Shown here piece by piece: positions 1 to 11,501 of a stretch of DNA of 64,000 bases. Under the pieces are notes generated by a model. The model made no database searches. It saw nothing but the letters and a program-made list of their open reading frames with translations, and had not been told where the DNA came from. Origin of the DNA: Sorghum bicolor. Its lineage: Eukaryota > Streptophyta > Magnoliopsida > Poales > Poaceae. The stretch covers positions 12,118,174 through 12,182,173 of the forward strand of contig NC_012875.2 of assembly GCF_000003195.3 (NCBI RefSeq), read 5' to 3'. The translations under genes were made by a program, and so were the position numbers. The number at the start of each line of letters is the position of its first letter. Position 1 is the stretch's first letter.

Positions 1-1300
1 CTACTAAGTGGGCCCTCCTTCATGTAATGGACTCCAACCGACCTCTATGATGCATCTTGACTATTGTCTTATGTCAGTTTGATCAAGGGCTGCGGTTCAC
101 CCCACTAGACTATATAAGCAGAGGCAGAACCCTTGGAGGCATCAACCAATCAATCAAAATCATCATAATCATATCTCACATCCATTGTTCGGTTCAAATG
201 TGTCCCTCAAAACGATAAGCTAGAGCTTCACCGACTAGGGCATAGATAGAGCATCAGAATATAAATTAGAGGAGTCAAGCAACGCTTGGATTCTGGATCT
301 AGTAACGATGAGGCTAGGTAAAGCATTGTTAATCTATTTATGTCATTTATCTTCTAGTTCATTGTGGTTATGTTCTAGTTCATCTTTTGTTCTTCTAGTT
401 TATCTTCTAATCGTTTAGTTCTTGTTTTACTTCAGCTAGTTCATCGTCTAGTTCATTCTTGTCTAGTTTATGTTTTCCTCTAGTTCATATTCTAGTTTGT
501 GTGTGAGTCAAGTACTTGATATGACTTATTAGAATTCTATATTCATAATTATAATGTTTGTTGCCTACATTGATTATATTTTTAGTATAGTTGGAGTAGT
601 ATTGTGTTTATGATGTTGTTCATATAGCACTCATCCTGAGGATCAAGGTGTGGGTGGTAGATATTGTGTAAGTGTGGTGCTTATACATTGTTTATCTGTG
701 AATGCCCCCTATATATTCCGAGCCATGTGGTAGATCATGAAGGTGACTATTATAGCTTCGTTGAGTCCTCCATAGTCCATTCCCTAAATATAGGACCTGT
801 AAGGCTTAAGTTGTGGGGTCATGTCTTGCTCTGTTCCTGACCTGCCTTAGCATTGTCTCCTGAGTATAAATGTTAGATTATCCTGACCACTGATTGCAAA
901 ATGTAATTGCACTAATCAATGTAGCTCAATGTCCTATAGTTAGAATAACCTTAGGAGTTAGTCTCTATTTTCTAGTTCTTTCTAGAGTCATGCCCATGTA
1001 AGAAAATACTCGGTGGAGCCCCTTTCATGATTACCTTGATTAGTTACTAATTATCCTTTATTTATGATACGATTGATCCCTATTTTGAGTATTGATCTAA
1101 TGGAACTCTTATCACAAGTGTAAGTCATAGCTTTTATTCTTTATACCTCCAAGTGCCTTGCTAGTGGTAAAATTATAAATAATGATATGTGGAACTTTCT
1201 TGGGCAAAATTCTACAACAGGTGTATTTTATGTATGCACTTGCGGATAACCATTATTCATTTTCCATACTGCTATGATCATAAGTACAACCACATCTTTT
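1..1300 (+). mobile_element. Diverged Fam-1-like LTR, 5' end cut by the window
   Basis: No protein gene is seen. A TATA box TATATAAG at 111-118 is followed by a purine-rich stretch, as in the Fam-1 LTRs at 15430 and near 53080. The stretch 640-780 (GTGTAAGTGTGGTGCTTATA and what follows) aligns by eye with 53480-53600 of the Fam-1 LTR, and 1150-1240 resembles 54020-54120. The part 345-500 is a low-complexity run of degenerate TTCTAGTTCA repeats. The 3' boundary is not clear; 1300-1441 is unassigned. Confidence 0.55.
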
Positions 1301-1441
1301 GGTGTTGTGTTGTGGATGATGGCCTGACTTAAGCAATGCTAAGAGGTGTCCCAAACATTTCTAATGCCTTTTTTAGGAAATGGTTTGACCCTCCGATTTG
1401 TAATCCTGTTAGAGATGTCAATATTGGTATCTCTAAGCATC

Positions 1442-1535
1442 TGTTGACGGTCGTTAAGTACCAAATATAACCGTCAACTATTGTATAATTTAATATAAAA
1501 TAAATCACAAAGCACATTTTAACACAACAAGAATC
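1442..1535 (+). mobile_element. 5' tip of a Fam-1 LTR
   Basis: The sequence begins TGTTGACGGTCGTTAAGTAC, the same start as the LTRs at 15034 and 52666. It contains the short inverted repeat TTGACGGT...ACCGTCAA (1443-1480). Only about 90 bp are recognisable before Fam-4-like sequence begins, so this is a truncated piece. Confidence 0.5.
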
Positions 1536-1539
1536 ATCA

Positions 1540-2386
1540 CTCTTAATTCAAGAATCCCCAAGGCCGCTCGTGACCATGAGCACGGCTAGTATACCAGTTT
1601 TAAACATTCGGCAGAGGTTGTACATCTTTACCCATGAGTTATGATTTACCCTTCCACCCGAGGTGGCTAATCTCTTAACCCCCTTCCTAGGGAGGTCGGT
1701 AGGGATCAATATGAAGTCTTTCAAAGGATCGTCTAACAAGTTGGGGCTGCTTGGTTTTATTAGTCAGTTCGTGTGATCCACCCACGGGAATCCACGGTCT
1801 GCTATCCCCCAATTGCGCCACATTGGTAACCGCTAACGAGCTAGAAAAGTTACTCATACTTAACTAAAGCCAGAGGCATTATAGCCATCATGGTTGCACT
1901 GTTGTCCCGGTTATCACTTACAGATAAATCATCAAGTGGCTAAAAAGTGTTTTTTATCGTTTATTACTTAACATTAATTAAGTCACAAGATCATGGTCAC
2001 AGAAATAAAACCCAAATGCTATATTTGCCTTAATCCAATTACCCCTGCTAGTCTTGCTGATTTTGCTGGTCTTACTTGCCAACAGCTCACCATCTATACT
2101 CGATCATCAATTATCAACACACAAACAATCGGAGCCAAACATACACAAAGCAAATAAAGCTATAATTAGAACAATACACCAATCAATAAAAAGATTTGGA
2201 AACTAATCTATGCATTGCTATGAACAAACAGACGCGAAAAGCACTCTAATCAGAGCTATAGTGAAAAAGGAATAACTACCCAAAGATTTGCAAGAGTAAA
2301 TGCTATGTGCTTATTATTTTAATTACAAAACCATGCGAAGGTTATTTAGTCATTTTACATTTTAATTGAAAAGCCGAGTTACTAGT
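1540..2386. mobile_element. Truncated old copy of the Fam-4 LTR
   Basis: The block 1580-1740 (containing CACGGCTAGTATACCAG and GAGGTTGTACATCTTTACCC) aligns by eye with 5880-6050 of the solo LTR at 5304. The block 2110-2230 aligns with 6660-6800, in the same order and direction. Both termini are missing. It is more diverged than the two solo LTRs downstream, so it is an older insertion. The Fam-5 element at 2387 sits at its right edge. Confidence 0.6.
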
Positions 2387-2796
2387 TGTGGGGGTATAAA
2401 CCCCTATAACCTCATGGGCCGATATGGGCCGCACCATCAGAGGTGGCTTGGCCCACAAGATGAAGACATGCGTCGCACGACGCTGGTTAGCGTGCACCGC
2501 AAGGCTACAAGATATTGTACCAAATAGGATAGTTTACTTGTAACTCTGTCCCTTCACGATATATAAGGAGGGGCAGGGGTCCCCTAGAGGACAGATCTCA
2601 TCTCAAGTCAACACGACCCACAACAATACAATCAGACGCAGGACGTATGTATTACGCCCACACGGCGGCCGAACCTGGATAAAAACCTTGTCTGTGCCTT
2701 GCGTCACCATCAAGTTCATAGCTTGCGCACCGTCTACCGATAAACTACTACCGTGAGTATACCCCAAGGTAGACTACCGACTAGCTTTCGTCGACA
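2387..2796 (+). repeat. Fam-5 5' LTR
   Basis: It runs from TGTGGGGG to CGACA. A TATA box (ATATATAAGG) lies near 2558-2567. It pairs with the 3' LTR at 4543. Confidence 0.92.
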
Positions 2797-2797
2797 G

Positions 2798-2815
2798 TGG
2801 CACGCCAGGTAGGGG
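2798..2815 (+). promoter_or_regulatory. Fam-5 primer binding site
   Basis: TGGCACGCCAGGTAGGGG lies one base after the LTR end. It starts with the TGG expected to pair with a tRNA CCA end, and resembles the primer sites of the Tat elements at 22184 and 23935. Confidence 0.8.
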
Positions 2816-3639
2816 GTGTGCGTACAGCTTCCCAGACGAACAAGATGGCCATCATCCCGACTTCGCGGCCGTGGCAGGCGGCTTCACGTTCATCATCAGC
2901 TTCAACAACTTCACCACCACGACCACGGAGGAGGCGTAGATCCGATCTGCGCCAATCACTTCTTCATCGACGTCAGCCGCGGCTCCAACCACGCTGGCTA
3001 CGACTCCAACTACTCCAGCAACTTCTCCGACCACGCCGCGTCACCCGCTTCTCTATTACAAAGGGAGGCAGATCGACAACACCGACCTGCTCGAGCTATC
3101 GACCAAATTGTTTGGCCTACTTGCTCTGACCACCAGTCGTAATGATAATCGCCGCGAAGAACGACGCTACGACAACCGCGACCACCGTCATGACAAGTCA
3201 AAAAGCTCGAGGGCCAGATAATTTTGTCGCCACCGACCAGACTTTCGTCCAAAGATAAGTACACTTCTAATATTTTATTTATTTTTGGCATAATATTTTT
3301 AATATTATTATCCTTCAAAATAATTTTTTGGTTAGCAGACTAATTTTTTTTCTACACGAGTTTCCAGAGCCGGCACTGTCTCCGACTCCTCCCTACACGT
3401 GCATGAGATCCGCCCTCTGCGTTCCGGGTGGTCGGCAGTAGCTCTCTGGCAAGGCTGGCAATCCTACGCGTGCCTAGGTTCCGCACCTCATGCCGATTGT
3501 TGGCTAGACCAACTACTCGTGCTAATTTTATAACAAAAAATCTAAAAATTATCTCAGTGCTGATTTCTTATCTAGAATTTATTTATACATCATATACTAC
3601 CTATTCTCTATATTTATTTTTCAGGAGTTTGGCCCAGTC

Positions 3640-4030
3640 AACAAGCTACGCTCGGAGACTCGTCGACTATTCCCTACGCTGTGCTCGGGGACTGCTCCGA
3701 CCACCGAGCACGTTTACGTTCCCAACCACGCTCGAGGACTTGTCGACTAGTCTCTACGCTGTGCTCGAAGACCGTGCCAACCACCGAGCACGTTTACGTT
3801 CCCAACCACGCTCGGGGACTTGTCCACCAGTCCATACGCCGTGCTCGGGGACTGTGCCGACCACCGAGCACGTTTGTATTCCCAACCATGCTCGGGGACT
3901 GGTCGACCAGTCTCTATGCCGTGCTCGGGGACTATGCTGACCACCGAGCACGGTTACATTCCCAAAATGTGCTCGGAGACTCATCAGTCACTCCCTACGC
4001 TGTGCTCGGGACTTGCTTCGATTACTCTCC
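3640..4030 (+). repeat. 80 bp tandem repeat inside Fam-5
   Basis: The word CCACCGAGCA recurs at 3701, 3781, 3861 and 3941, exactly 80 bp apart. Each unit also holds one or two copies of GCTCGGGGACT or a close variant. About 4.5 units are present. GCTCGGGGACT is also the core of the purine tract next to the 3' LTR. No coding function is evident. Confidence 0.9.
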
Positions 4031-4526
4031 AACCACAGTTTGGGGATTGCTTTTCTCAGTTATGGATAATTTTAATTTCTTAGACCTTGCTACAAGGCTC
4101 ATACTTCGCCTTCCAGCAAGCTCGGGGACTACATCGGTATGATGCATCTGGCGATGCATTTCAGTATCAGATTTTCTATGTGATTTTTCTATTTGGACCG
4201 TGGCACCACGTGCCTACGTCACCTACTACCAGGCTCGGGGACTAAGTGGGCACAGTTCACCTTGCGGTGAATATGCTTGCTTTTTGAAAGTCTATACTTT
4301 TCAGAAAAGTAAAGTGGGCACACTTCATCAGGAAAAAAAAATATTTTGATTAAGAGCACCATGCATTCTTCGAACAACCTGCTTCTTCGATGTCAATGTT
4401 GATCAACTGTCTTTTAAGTTGGTTAAAATACCGTTGTAACTGTTCGGACGACTTTCCTGCTTATCGAAGACGTCAAGCCTCACTGGTTGAAGAAGCTCAA
4501 GACGGCGTGTTACATCACAATACATG

Positions 4527-4542
4527 GTGCTCGGGGACTAGC
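4527..4542 (+). other. Fam-5 polypurine tract
   Basis: GTGCTCGGGGACTAGC directly precedes the 3' LTR start at 4543, the position of the plus-strand primer in LTR elements. Confidence 0.75.
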
Positions 4543-4961
4543 TGTGGGGGTATAAACCCCTATACCATCATGGGCCGATATGGGCCGCACCATCAGAGGT
4601 GGCTTGGCCCACAAGATGAAGACGTGCGGCGCACGACGCTGGTTAACATGCACCGCAAGGCTACAAGATATTGTACCAAATAGGAGAGTTTACTTGTAAC
4701 TCTGTCCTTTCACGATATATAAGGAGGGTCAGGGGTCCCCTAGAGGACAGGTTATAGACATCTCATCTCCACTCAACACAACCCACAACAATACAATCAG
4801 ATGCAGGACGTAGGTATTACGCCCACACGGCGATCGAACCTGGATAAAAACCTTGTCTGTGTCTTGCGTCATCATCAAGTTCGTAGCTTGCGCACCGTCT
4901 ACCGATAAACTACTACCGTGGGTATACCCCAAGATAGACTGCCGACTAGCTTTCGTCGACA
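4543..4961 (+). repeat. Fam-5 3' LTR
   Basis: It matches the 5' LTR along its length, with a 9 bp insertion near 4749. It ends CGACA and is followed by the target duplication CTAGT. Confidence 0.92.
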
Positions 4962-4992
4962 CTAGTCAAATTTGCAAACATGTCTCTTATTA

Positions 4993-5224
4993 GGCCTTGT
5001 TCAGTTTGCAAAAAGCATGGTTTTTGGCTACCGTAGCACTTTCGTTTTTATTTGACAAATATTATCCAATCACGGAGTAACTGGGCTCAAAAGATTCATC
5101 TCATAAATTACAGGTCAACTGTGTAATTAGTTTTTATTTTCGTCTATATTTAATGCTCCATACATGCGACCAAAGATTCGATGTGACGGAGAATCTTGAA
5201 AATTATTGCGAACTAAACAAGGCC
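4993..5224. mobile_element. Tourist-like MITE (PIF/Harbinger type)
   Basis: The 232 bp element has terminal inverted repeats: GGCCTTGTTCAGTTTGCAA on the left and, inverted, GGCCTTGTTTAGTTCGCAA on the right. It is flanked by the 3 bp duplication TTA (4990-4992 and 5225-5227), the signature of PIF/Harbinger insertion. It has no coding capacity, so it is non-autonomous. Confidence 0.9.
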
Positions 5225-5303
5225 TTATTTAAGTTATTTGAACCTTACTTTAAAATAGAAATAGTCTAGTGAGAGTATGAATCAGGTTTAAACTAAGCAC
5301 ATT

Positions 5304-8047
5304 TGTCACACCCATATTTTAAGAACAAAATAGGATGCATAAAAGACTCATATGTGCCCCAGAAACAGTCGCACACATAAGTAGGCAAATCTCAAATGTA
5401 CCATTGCAGTGTTTATTACATAGCGGAATATAACAAATCACGTAGTCTTATACAAAAATGATAGCATAAAGTAAGCAACGCTCTCGACGGAAGCACCACA
5501 CAGGGACACTGTTGACTGGTTAACTCCAAACCTAGTACTCATAGCGGTAATCCTCATTCCAGTCATCTTCATTGTCATATCCTGAGGTGTTGGGAAATTG
5601 CAAGAGTGAGCACACATCGTACTCAACAAGTATAACCAGGGGTTCATGAGGCTCAAATAGCTGACACTGGTTTGACTGCATTTAGCTTTTAATAGTTGAT
5701 AGCATGTTTAATCATTGGATAGCAAATGTCAAGGTAGCATAATAAATCCCATAACCACATGATCAATGTATACAAGAATTAAGAATAACACATATAAACA
5801 ACATAATAAACCATCATTTATCATCATTAAACATGTTTATCAGTGTCCAACTATTCCGTCAGTTTTCCGGGCCGCCCGTATCCGTGGGCACGGCTAGTAT
5901 ACCAGATTTAACACTCCGCAGAGGTTGTACATCTTTACCCATGAGTCATGATTTACCCTTTCGCCCTAGGTAGCTAATCTCTTGACCCCCTTCCTAGGGA
6001 GGTCGGCAGAGATCACTATGAAGCCTTTCAAAAGTTCGTCTAACATGTTATGGCCGCAAGGTTTCCTTTGCGAGCAGATATAGATACCCCCTTCCGAATG
6101 GCACAATGACGCGCAACCTATACACATAGGGACAGGGGCTCGCACTATACACGTGTCGGTTCAGCCCCTCTAGCGCCCTTTCGGGTAACCGCTAACAAGC
6201 TAGAAAAGATCTTCATACTGAGCTAAAGCTAGAGCCATATAGCCCTCATGGTTGTATGAGTTGTCCCAGCTTTTGCCAAGGGATAAGTCCTTATGGAGGG
6301 TCAAGATCAAGCCAGCAAAAGCCAGAGTTCTTTCCACCCTTTATATTCAAGTTGCTAGAAAGCTTATTTTATTGTTTATTGTATATTCAAATATTCATGT
6401 TACAAGATCATGGATTAATAATCAAGCACTAGCAAGAACTACCCAAATGCATATCCAAATAGGTAACAAGGAATTCATGATAACAATCATCTATGATTTT
6501 GCTAAGGTCATCAAGGTGGACACATGCATATGATCAATATTGTATTAATTGTGTATAGGTAACAAGGATAATACTTGCCTTGATCAAAGCTCTCCTGAGC
6601 CAGCTGGTCTTCAAATGCTTGATCTTGAGCACCAACGTACGGCTCACCGTCTAATCCCAATCATCAATCAACAACACGCAATCCAATGTAGACAATCATA
6701 CACGAAGCAAACAAGCGATAATTAGAACATTACACCAAACAGTGGTAAAACAAAGATAAAAGTTTATGAAAATAATCTACGCAGCGCTACGATGACACAA
6801 ACGTAAAGTTCACGAAAATCGGAATTAAAACGTGGAAGATATGAATTTTCTAAGATTCCCTATAGAGAAATAATTAATTAAATAGAACCAGGAAATTAAA
6901 AAGTTTCAAAACAGTAAACTAATATTTCTAACATGTAGATCTCGTAAATACGAATCTAACGAAATTTGAATGGACAAAAACGGAGTTATAATGAATATTT
7001 TATAAGCAATCTAAGTTCAGTGGCAATTCTGTAATTATAGAAAAGCGTAATTTGATTCAAACCGACGAAAATACGTTTTGCAAACTGAAAAGCGTAAAGC
7101 TAAAATTACGCCATGGACCGCGGGTTGATTCCTAGAAAAGTCCAGAGACTCTTTAGCAAAACAGCCGGACGAAAGGGTATATTTTAATCCTGACCGTTGA
7201 TCTTCGGTTGGATGGCTGGCACGCCTTGGGTTGGATGGCTAGCAGGCTTTCTCGGAATGCAGGGTCGTCGTCCAGCCGGAGGTCGCCGGCGTTCGCGGTT
7301 TCTCGTTTCCGAGCACCGTTTCAAGAAAGAAAAACACCGCGAAGACGAGCAGCTCACCGCGAAGTCGACTGCGTCCTCGGTTCGGTCCGAAAGGGAGTAG
7401 GAGGAGCGCGCGGCGGTGGGGCTTGACTCAACCTCGGCGAGATCCGAAACTCGCGATTTAAGAAGATAGGGCACGGCTTGGACGATTTGGACGCGAAGAG
7501 AGATGCGGGGCGGCTCAGGGGCTTTATAGGTGTCTTATGCGGCAAGTAATCCCGTCCAAATCGGGATTGATTCGCTCGGATTTTCTTCGGCGGTGTCCTG
7601 CTCAGGTACGCACGTTGGGGAAGAAAAGAACACGCTGACGTGTGGGCCCCAGTGATCAGTGAGCCAAGGAAGAGAAGAGAGGAGGGGCACGCTGCGGCCT
7701 GGAAAGGAGTGGGCCGGGCTGGGGAAACTGGGCCGGGAAGGAAACAGGGAAAGCTGGGCTTCGGCTGGTTTTCCAAGGGGGTTTTCCTTTTTTTTTTTTT
7801 TTTTTCAAAGCCATTTTCAAAACTGTTTTTTTTAAAAAAAACCACTTTGAATTATTTTTTAACTTTAGTAAAACCAATCATCTCAATAAATCATATGCAC
7901 GAGCATGAAGACACATCAATGTTACTAATCCTATGATAAGTTTTATTTTAACGAAAAGTATTATTTTTCTATGTTTAATGAGCACAAAAATACAAAATTA
8001 AATCATTTTTCACCTATTTCAAAAGTTGCAAATTTTTGGGTGTTACA
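5304..8047 (-). mobile_element. Fam-4 solo LTR, copy A
   Basis: This 2744 bp LTR begins TGTCACACCC and ends GGGTGTTACA. It is flanked by the perfect duplication ACATT (5299-5303 and 8048-8052). No internal region, primer site or second LTR is present, so it is a solo LTR left by recombination between the two LTRs of a full element. The minus orientation is inferred from a TATA-like signal (CTATAAAGCC) on the minus strand near 7525. The GC-rich part 7200-7750 gives several short ORFs that I do not regard as genes. LTR length and termini suggest a Tekay/Del-type chromovirus, but this is unproven without an internal region. Confidence 0.92.
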
Positions 8048-8480
8048 ACATTGTATTTACGTAATAAAAATATAGTTAAGTTGGTATTAATAAATTAACA
8101 TTCATTATAAAATAGTTGTGTAGAACCTATATTAATTTTAATTAGAACCTAGTTGCATAAACATTATCCACATTATTTTTTAATTATAAACACAGAAATA
8201 TGTGACCTAAGTAATGTGGCTACAAGGCTACATATTATATTACTACGAACGGAAAGGAAAACGAAGAAACTAGTTTAGATCTAAAACGATTAGCTACAAA
8301 GGATTAAAGGTTGAGAGTACGATGATCCCATGTCTATGTTGAGATCAGTAAGTCTATGCGCACAGTGTAAAATACTATTTCTTGAATTGAGATGTAAAGA
8401 AGAAAGATGATTTATTTTGCAAGAATAACATAGGCATGATATCAGCATCAACGCTTAGATCAATGAAGAAATTGACAAGT
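8048..8480. other. Unassigned AT-rich DNA between insertions
   Basis: This stretch lies between solo LTR copy A and the Fam-1 LTR end at 8481. I see no ORF, repeat or RNA gene. Together with 4967-5298 it is the sequence into which copy A inserted, and may be the oldest non-repeat DNA in this part. Confidence 0.5.
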
Positions 8481-8658
8481 GTTGGGCATTCTTAACGTCA
8501 TTACTAAAAGTAGACTTAGTTTTCTAATTCTGATAACGACGACAAAAATGCCGAACCTATCCCTCATGCCACTTAAGCCAAGTTGTCATCCCTAGCGTAA
8601 CATGAAAGACGCGGTATTGAAATATGCATTTGCTCATCAAGATAAATAATAAAAGGGG
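8481..8658 (-). mobile_element. 3' end of a Fam-1 LTR, minus orientation, first part
   Basis: Read on the minus strand it matches 54135-54301, the end of the Fam-1 LTR, and stops exactly at the terminus TGTTGGGC (8481, plus strand). No primer site follows, so this is a 3' or solo LTR end. The LTR is split by solo LTR copy B and continues at 11359. Confidence 0.75.
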
Positions 8659-11358
8659 TGTAACACCCAAAAAATTTGCTTTCAAATTAATAGGATTTAA
8701 TTTGATTTAATTAAGCATTTTCGGTGGGCATTTAATCTAGTAAATAAAATATTTTTTTGTCGAAATTAAAATTCATCATAGGTTTAGCAAAGTTGATTAT
8801 TGCATTCATGCTGGAGCATAATAATTTTTGTGCTGATTTTTATTTTTTATGCACAAAAGCTCTTTTATAAAATGCTTTGGAAAAATAGAATACAGAAAAA
8901 GGAAAAAAAAACGAGGAAGAACTCACCTGCGCCCTCGGGCCAGCCCCCCCCCCCCTCGGCCCGGGAACGGCCCAGCAGCCAGGCCGCCTGCGCGCTCATT
9001 CGCCTCCCCCCTTCTTGGCATACTGACGGCCGGGTCCCACCCCGCTTCTCTCGCTGGCAGCACGGGCCCGCATGGCAGCGACACCCCCCATCTTCTTCCT
9101 CCGAAAGTGCGCGAACACGAAACCAATCCCGATTTGGATGGGATTGACCGCGTGGAAATCTTCCCAACCCCCTATAAAGCTCCCAAAGAAATCCCGCAGT
9201 TCCCCTTTCGCATCCAAGTCACCCCCAACCGAGCCCTAGCTTCATGTTTGGTCGGTTTTGGATCTCGCCGACTCCCTCTCTACCTCCCCACGCGGCTACA
9301 CTACTCCGGGCTCTCTCTAGCCGAAAGAAGACCTTAGGTGAGCTCGCCTCTCCCTCCTCTTCGCTCCGGTGCTCTTGGATCGGCTTTTGGCGCAAGGAAT
9401 CGGGAGTTTGAAGAACGCCGGTGAGCTCGGCGGCGGCAACAATGGCCGCCACCGCGCCGGAGAACAGGAATCGGCCAGCCCGCCGCCTGGCCCCTCCCTG
9501 GTGGCCTGAGAACTGACAAATCGAAGATCAACACCCCAGAAAGAAGGACACCCTTTCGCTGCGAAATTTCCTAAAGAGACCCTGAGTTTCTTTGAAATCC
9601 GACCTGCAGTCCTTGGCGCCTGGTGGATATACGTATTCCAATATCAAAGGCATATTTTTGTCAGTTTAAAATAAAATATGTTTTCAGATAATTACAGTTT
9701 TGCCATTGAATTTGTTTTGCTCATAAAATATTCGTTTTAACTCCGTTTTTGTCCATTCAAATTTCGTTAGATTCATATTTACGAGCTCTACATGTTAGAA
9801 GTATTAATTCCCTGTTTTGAAACTTTTTATTTTCGCAGTAGCATATAATTAATTATTTATCTATAGGAAATCTTGGAAAATTCATAACTTCTATGTTTTA
9901 ATTCCGATTTTCGTGAACTTTACGTTTGTGTGATCGTAGCGCTGTGTAGAACCTTTTGATAAACTTTTATATTTGTTTTACCAATGTTTGGTGTATTGTT
10001 CTAAATATAGCTTGTTTGCTTTGTGTATGATTGTCTACTTTGGATTTCGTGTTGTTGATTGATGTTTGGGAATAGACGGTGCCCGTACGTTGGTGATCAA
10101 GACCAAGCCTTTGAAGACCAGCAGACTCAGGAGAGCTTTGATCAAGGCAAGTATAACTTGGGATCATCCTTGTTACGTATTCACTTATAAATACACATAT
10201 ATATATATATCATATGCATGCTTTCACCTTGTCGACCTTAGCAAAATCATAGATGATTTTTACCTGGATTCCTTGCAACCTACTTGATATGCATTTGGTG
10301 TAGTTGTGCTAGTGCTTGATATAATCCATGATCTCGTCAGATGATTAATAGTTGTGCCATGAACATAAAAGAATGACAAATAACTCTATGAGATCTTGTC
10401 TGTACGTGATCACCCCGGTCAACAGTGCAACCATGAGGGCTATAATGGCTCTGGCTTTAGCTCAGTATGAAGACCTTTTCTAGCTTGTTAGAGGTTACCC
10501 GAAAGGGCGGAGGGGCTGAACCGTTTTGGGTATAGTGTGGCCTCTGTCTGTATGTGTATAGGCTGCGAGTCATTGTGCCATCGGAAGGGGGCTCTATATC
10601 TGCGCGCAAAGGAAACCTTGCGGCCCTAACATGTTAGACGAACTTTTGAAAGGCGTCATAGTGATCCCTGCCGACGTTCCTTGGTAGTGGGTTAAGAGGT
10701 CGACGGGCCTCGGGCAAAAGGGTAAATCATGACTCATGGGTAAATATGTACAACCTCTGCAGAGTGTTAAAACTAGTATACTAGCCGAGCTCACGGTCAG
10801 GAGCGGCCTTGGGGACATCTATACTAAGATGATGAGCTTGTTATGTTATTATATTCATTTGATTATTATTTATTCTAAGAGTCAATTATGCTTACAGTTG
10901 ATCACGAGAATATTGGATTATTTATGCTTCCTTGACAATTGCTATCTATCTATGAACATGTTATCCACTATTAAAAGCTAAATGCAGTCAAACCAGTGTC
11001 AGCTATTTGAGCCTCATGAACCCCTGGTTATACTTGTTGAGTACGATATGTGCTCAGTCTTGCAATTTCCCAACACCCCAGGTTATGCAATTGAAAATGT
11101 TTGGAATGAGGACTACCGTTATGAGTACTAGACTTGGAGTCAATCAGTCAGCAGTGTCCCTGTGTGGTGCTTCCGTCGAGAGCGTTGTTTATTCTTGTTA
11201 TCATTTTTGTGTAAGACTATGTGATTTATTATGTTCCGCTATGTAATAAACACTGCAATGGTACATTTGAGATTTGTCTACTTATGTGTGCGACTATTCT
11301 TGGGGCACATATCAGTCTTTTATGCATCCTATTTTGTTCTTAAAATATGGGTGTGACA
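8659..11358 (+). mobile_element. Fam-4 solo LTR, copy B, inverted relative to copy A
   Basis: This 2700 bp LTR begins TGTAACACCC and ends GGGTGTGACA. It is flanked by the perfect duplication AGGGG (8654-8658 and 11359-11363). It is the reverse complement of copy A along its length, at about 90 percent identity near the outer end and lower in the GC-rich middle. The TATA-like CTATAAAGC near 9170 supports plus orientation. It inserted into a Fam-1 LTR. The ORFs at 8800-9340 are chance frames in GC-rich LTR sequence. Confidence 0.92.
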
Positions 11359-11501
11359 AGGGGTCTGCAAGCGCACAGATTAATACAGATGTAGTATTTT
11401 AACCGGGAAGTATTCCAGGTATCGTTATTTATATTTTTACCACTGGGAAGGGATTACTAACACCAATGTTGATTATGGAAAGAAATATGGAACTGAGTAT
11501 T
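11359..11501 (-). mobile_element. 3' part of the same Fam-1 LTR, continued
   Basis: On the minus strand this matches 54000-54120 of the Fam-1 LTR (for example TCCCGGTTAAAATACTACAT). It joins 8658 once copy B is removed. The remainder of this LTR is missing to the right, where a Fam-3 LTR begins at 11502. Confidence 0.75.

Larger units (their letters stand above)
2387..4961 (+). mobile_element. Complete Fam-5 non-autonomous LTR element
   Basis: Direct repeats of 410 and 419 bp begin TGTGGGGGTATAAAC and end CGTCGACA. The element is flanked by the perfect 5 bp duplication CTAGT (2382-2386 and 4962-4966), which proves insertion as one unit. A primer site follows the left LTR and a purine tract precedes the right LTR. 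The 1.7 kb interior has no gag or pol; its short ORFs are fragmentary and overlap in several frames. It is TRIM/LARD-like, presumably mobilised by a related Ty3/gypsy element because its primer site resembles that of Tat elements. By hand count the LTRs differ at roughly 5 percent of sites plus one 9 bp insertion in the right copy. Confidence 0.93.

Noticed and set aside
3640..4030. CRISPR-like regular repeat
   Set aside because: The units are contiguous 80 bp tandem copies without unique spacers, inside an LTR element of a plant genome.
3428..4142. ORFs of 153 and 170 codons with repeated peptide units
   Set aside because: They translate the 80 bp tandem repeat. Because 80 is not a multiple of three, the frame changes every unit, which argues against a protein.
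7184..7845. Overlapping ORFs up to 163 codons on both strands
   Set aside because: They lie inside solo LTR copy A in its GC-rich part, overlap in several frames, are low in complexity and show no domain.
8800..9534. Cluster of GC-rich ORFs up to 162 codons
   Set aside because: Same GC-rich part of solo LTR copy B. The inverted copy A does not keep the same frames, so they are chance frames.
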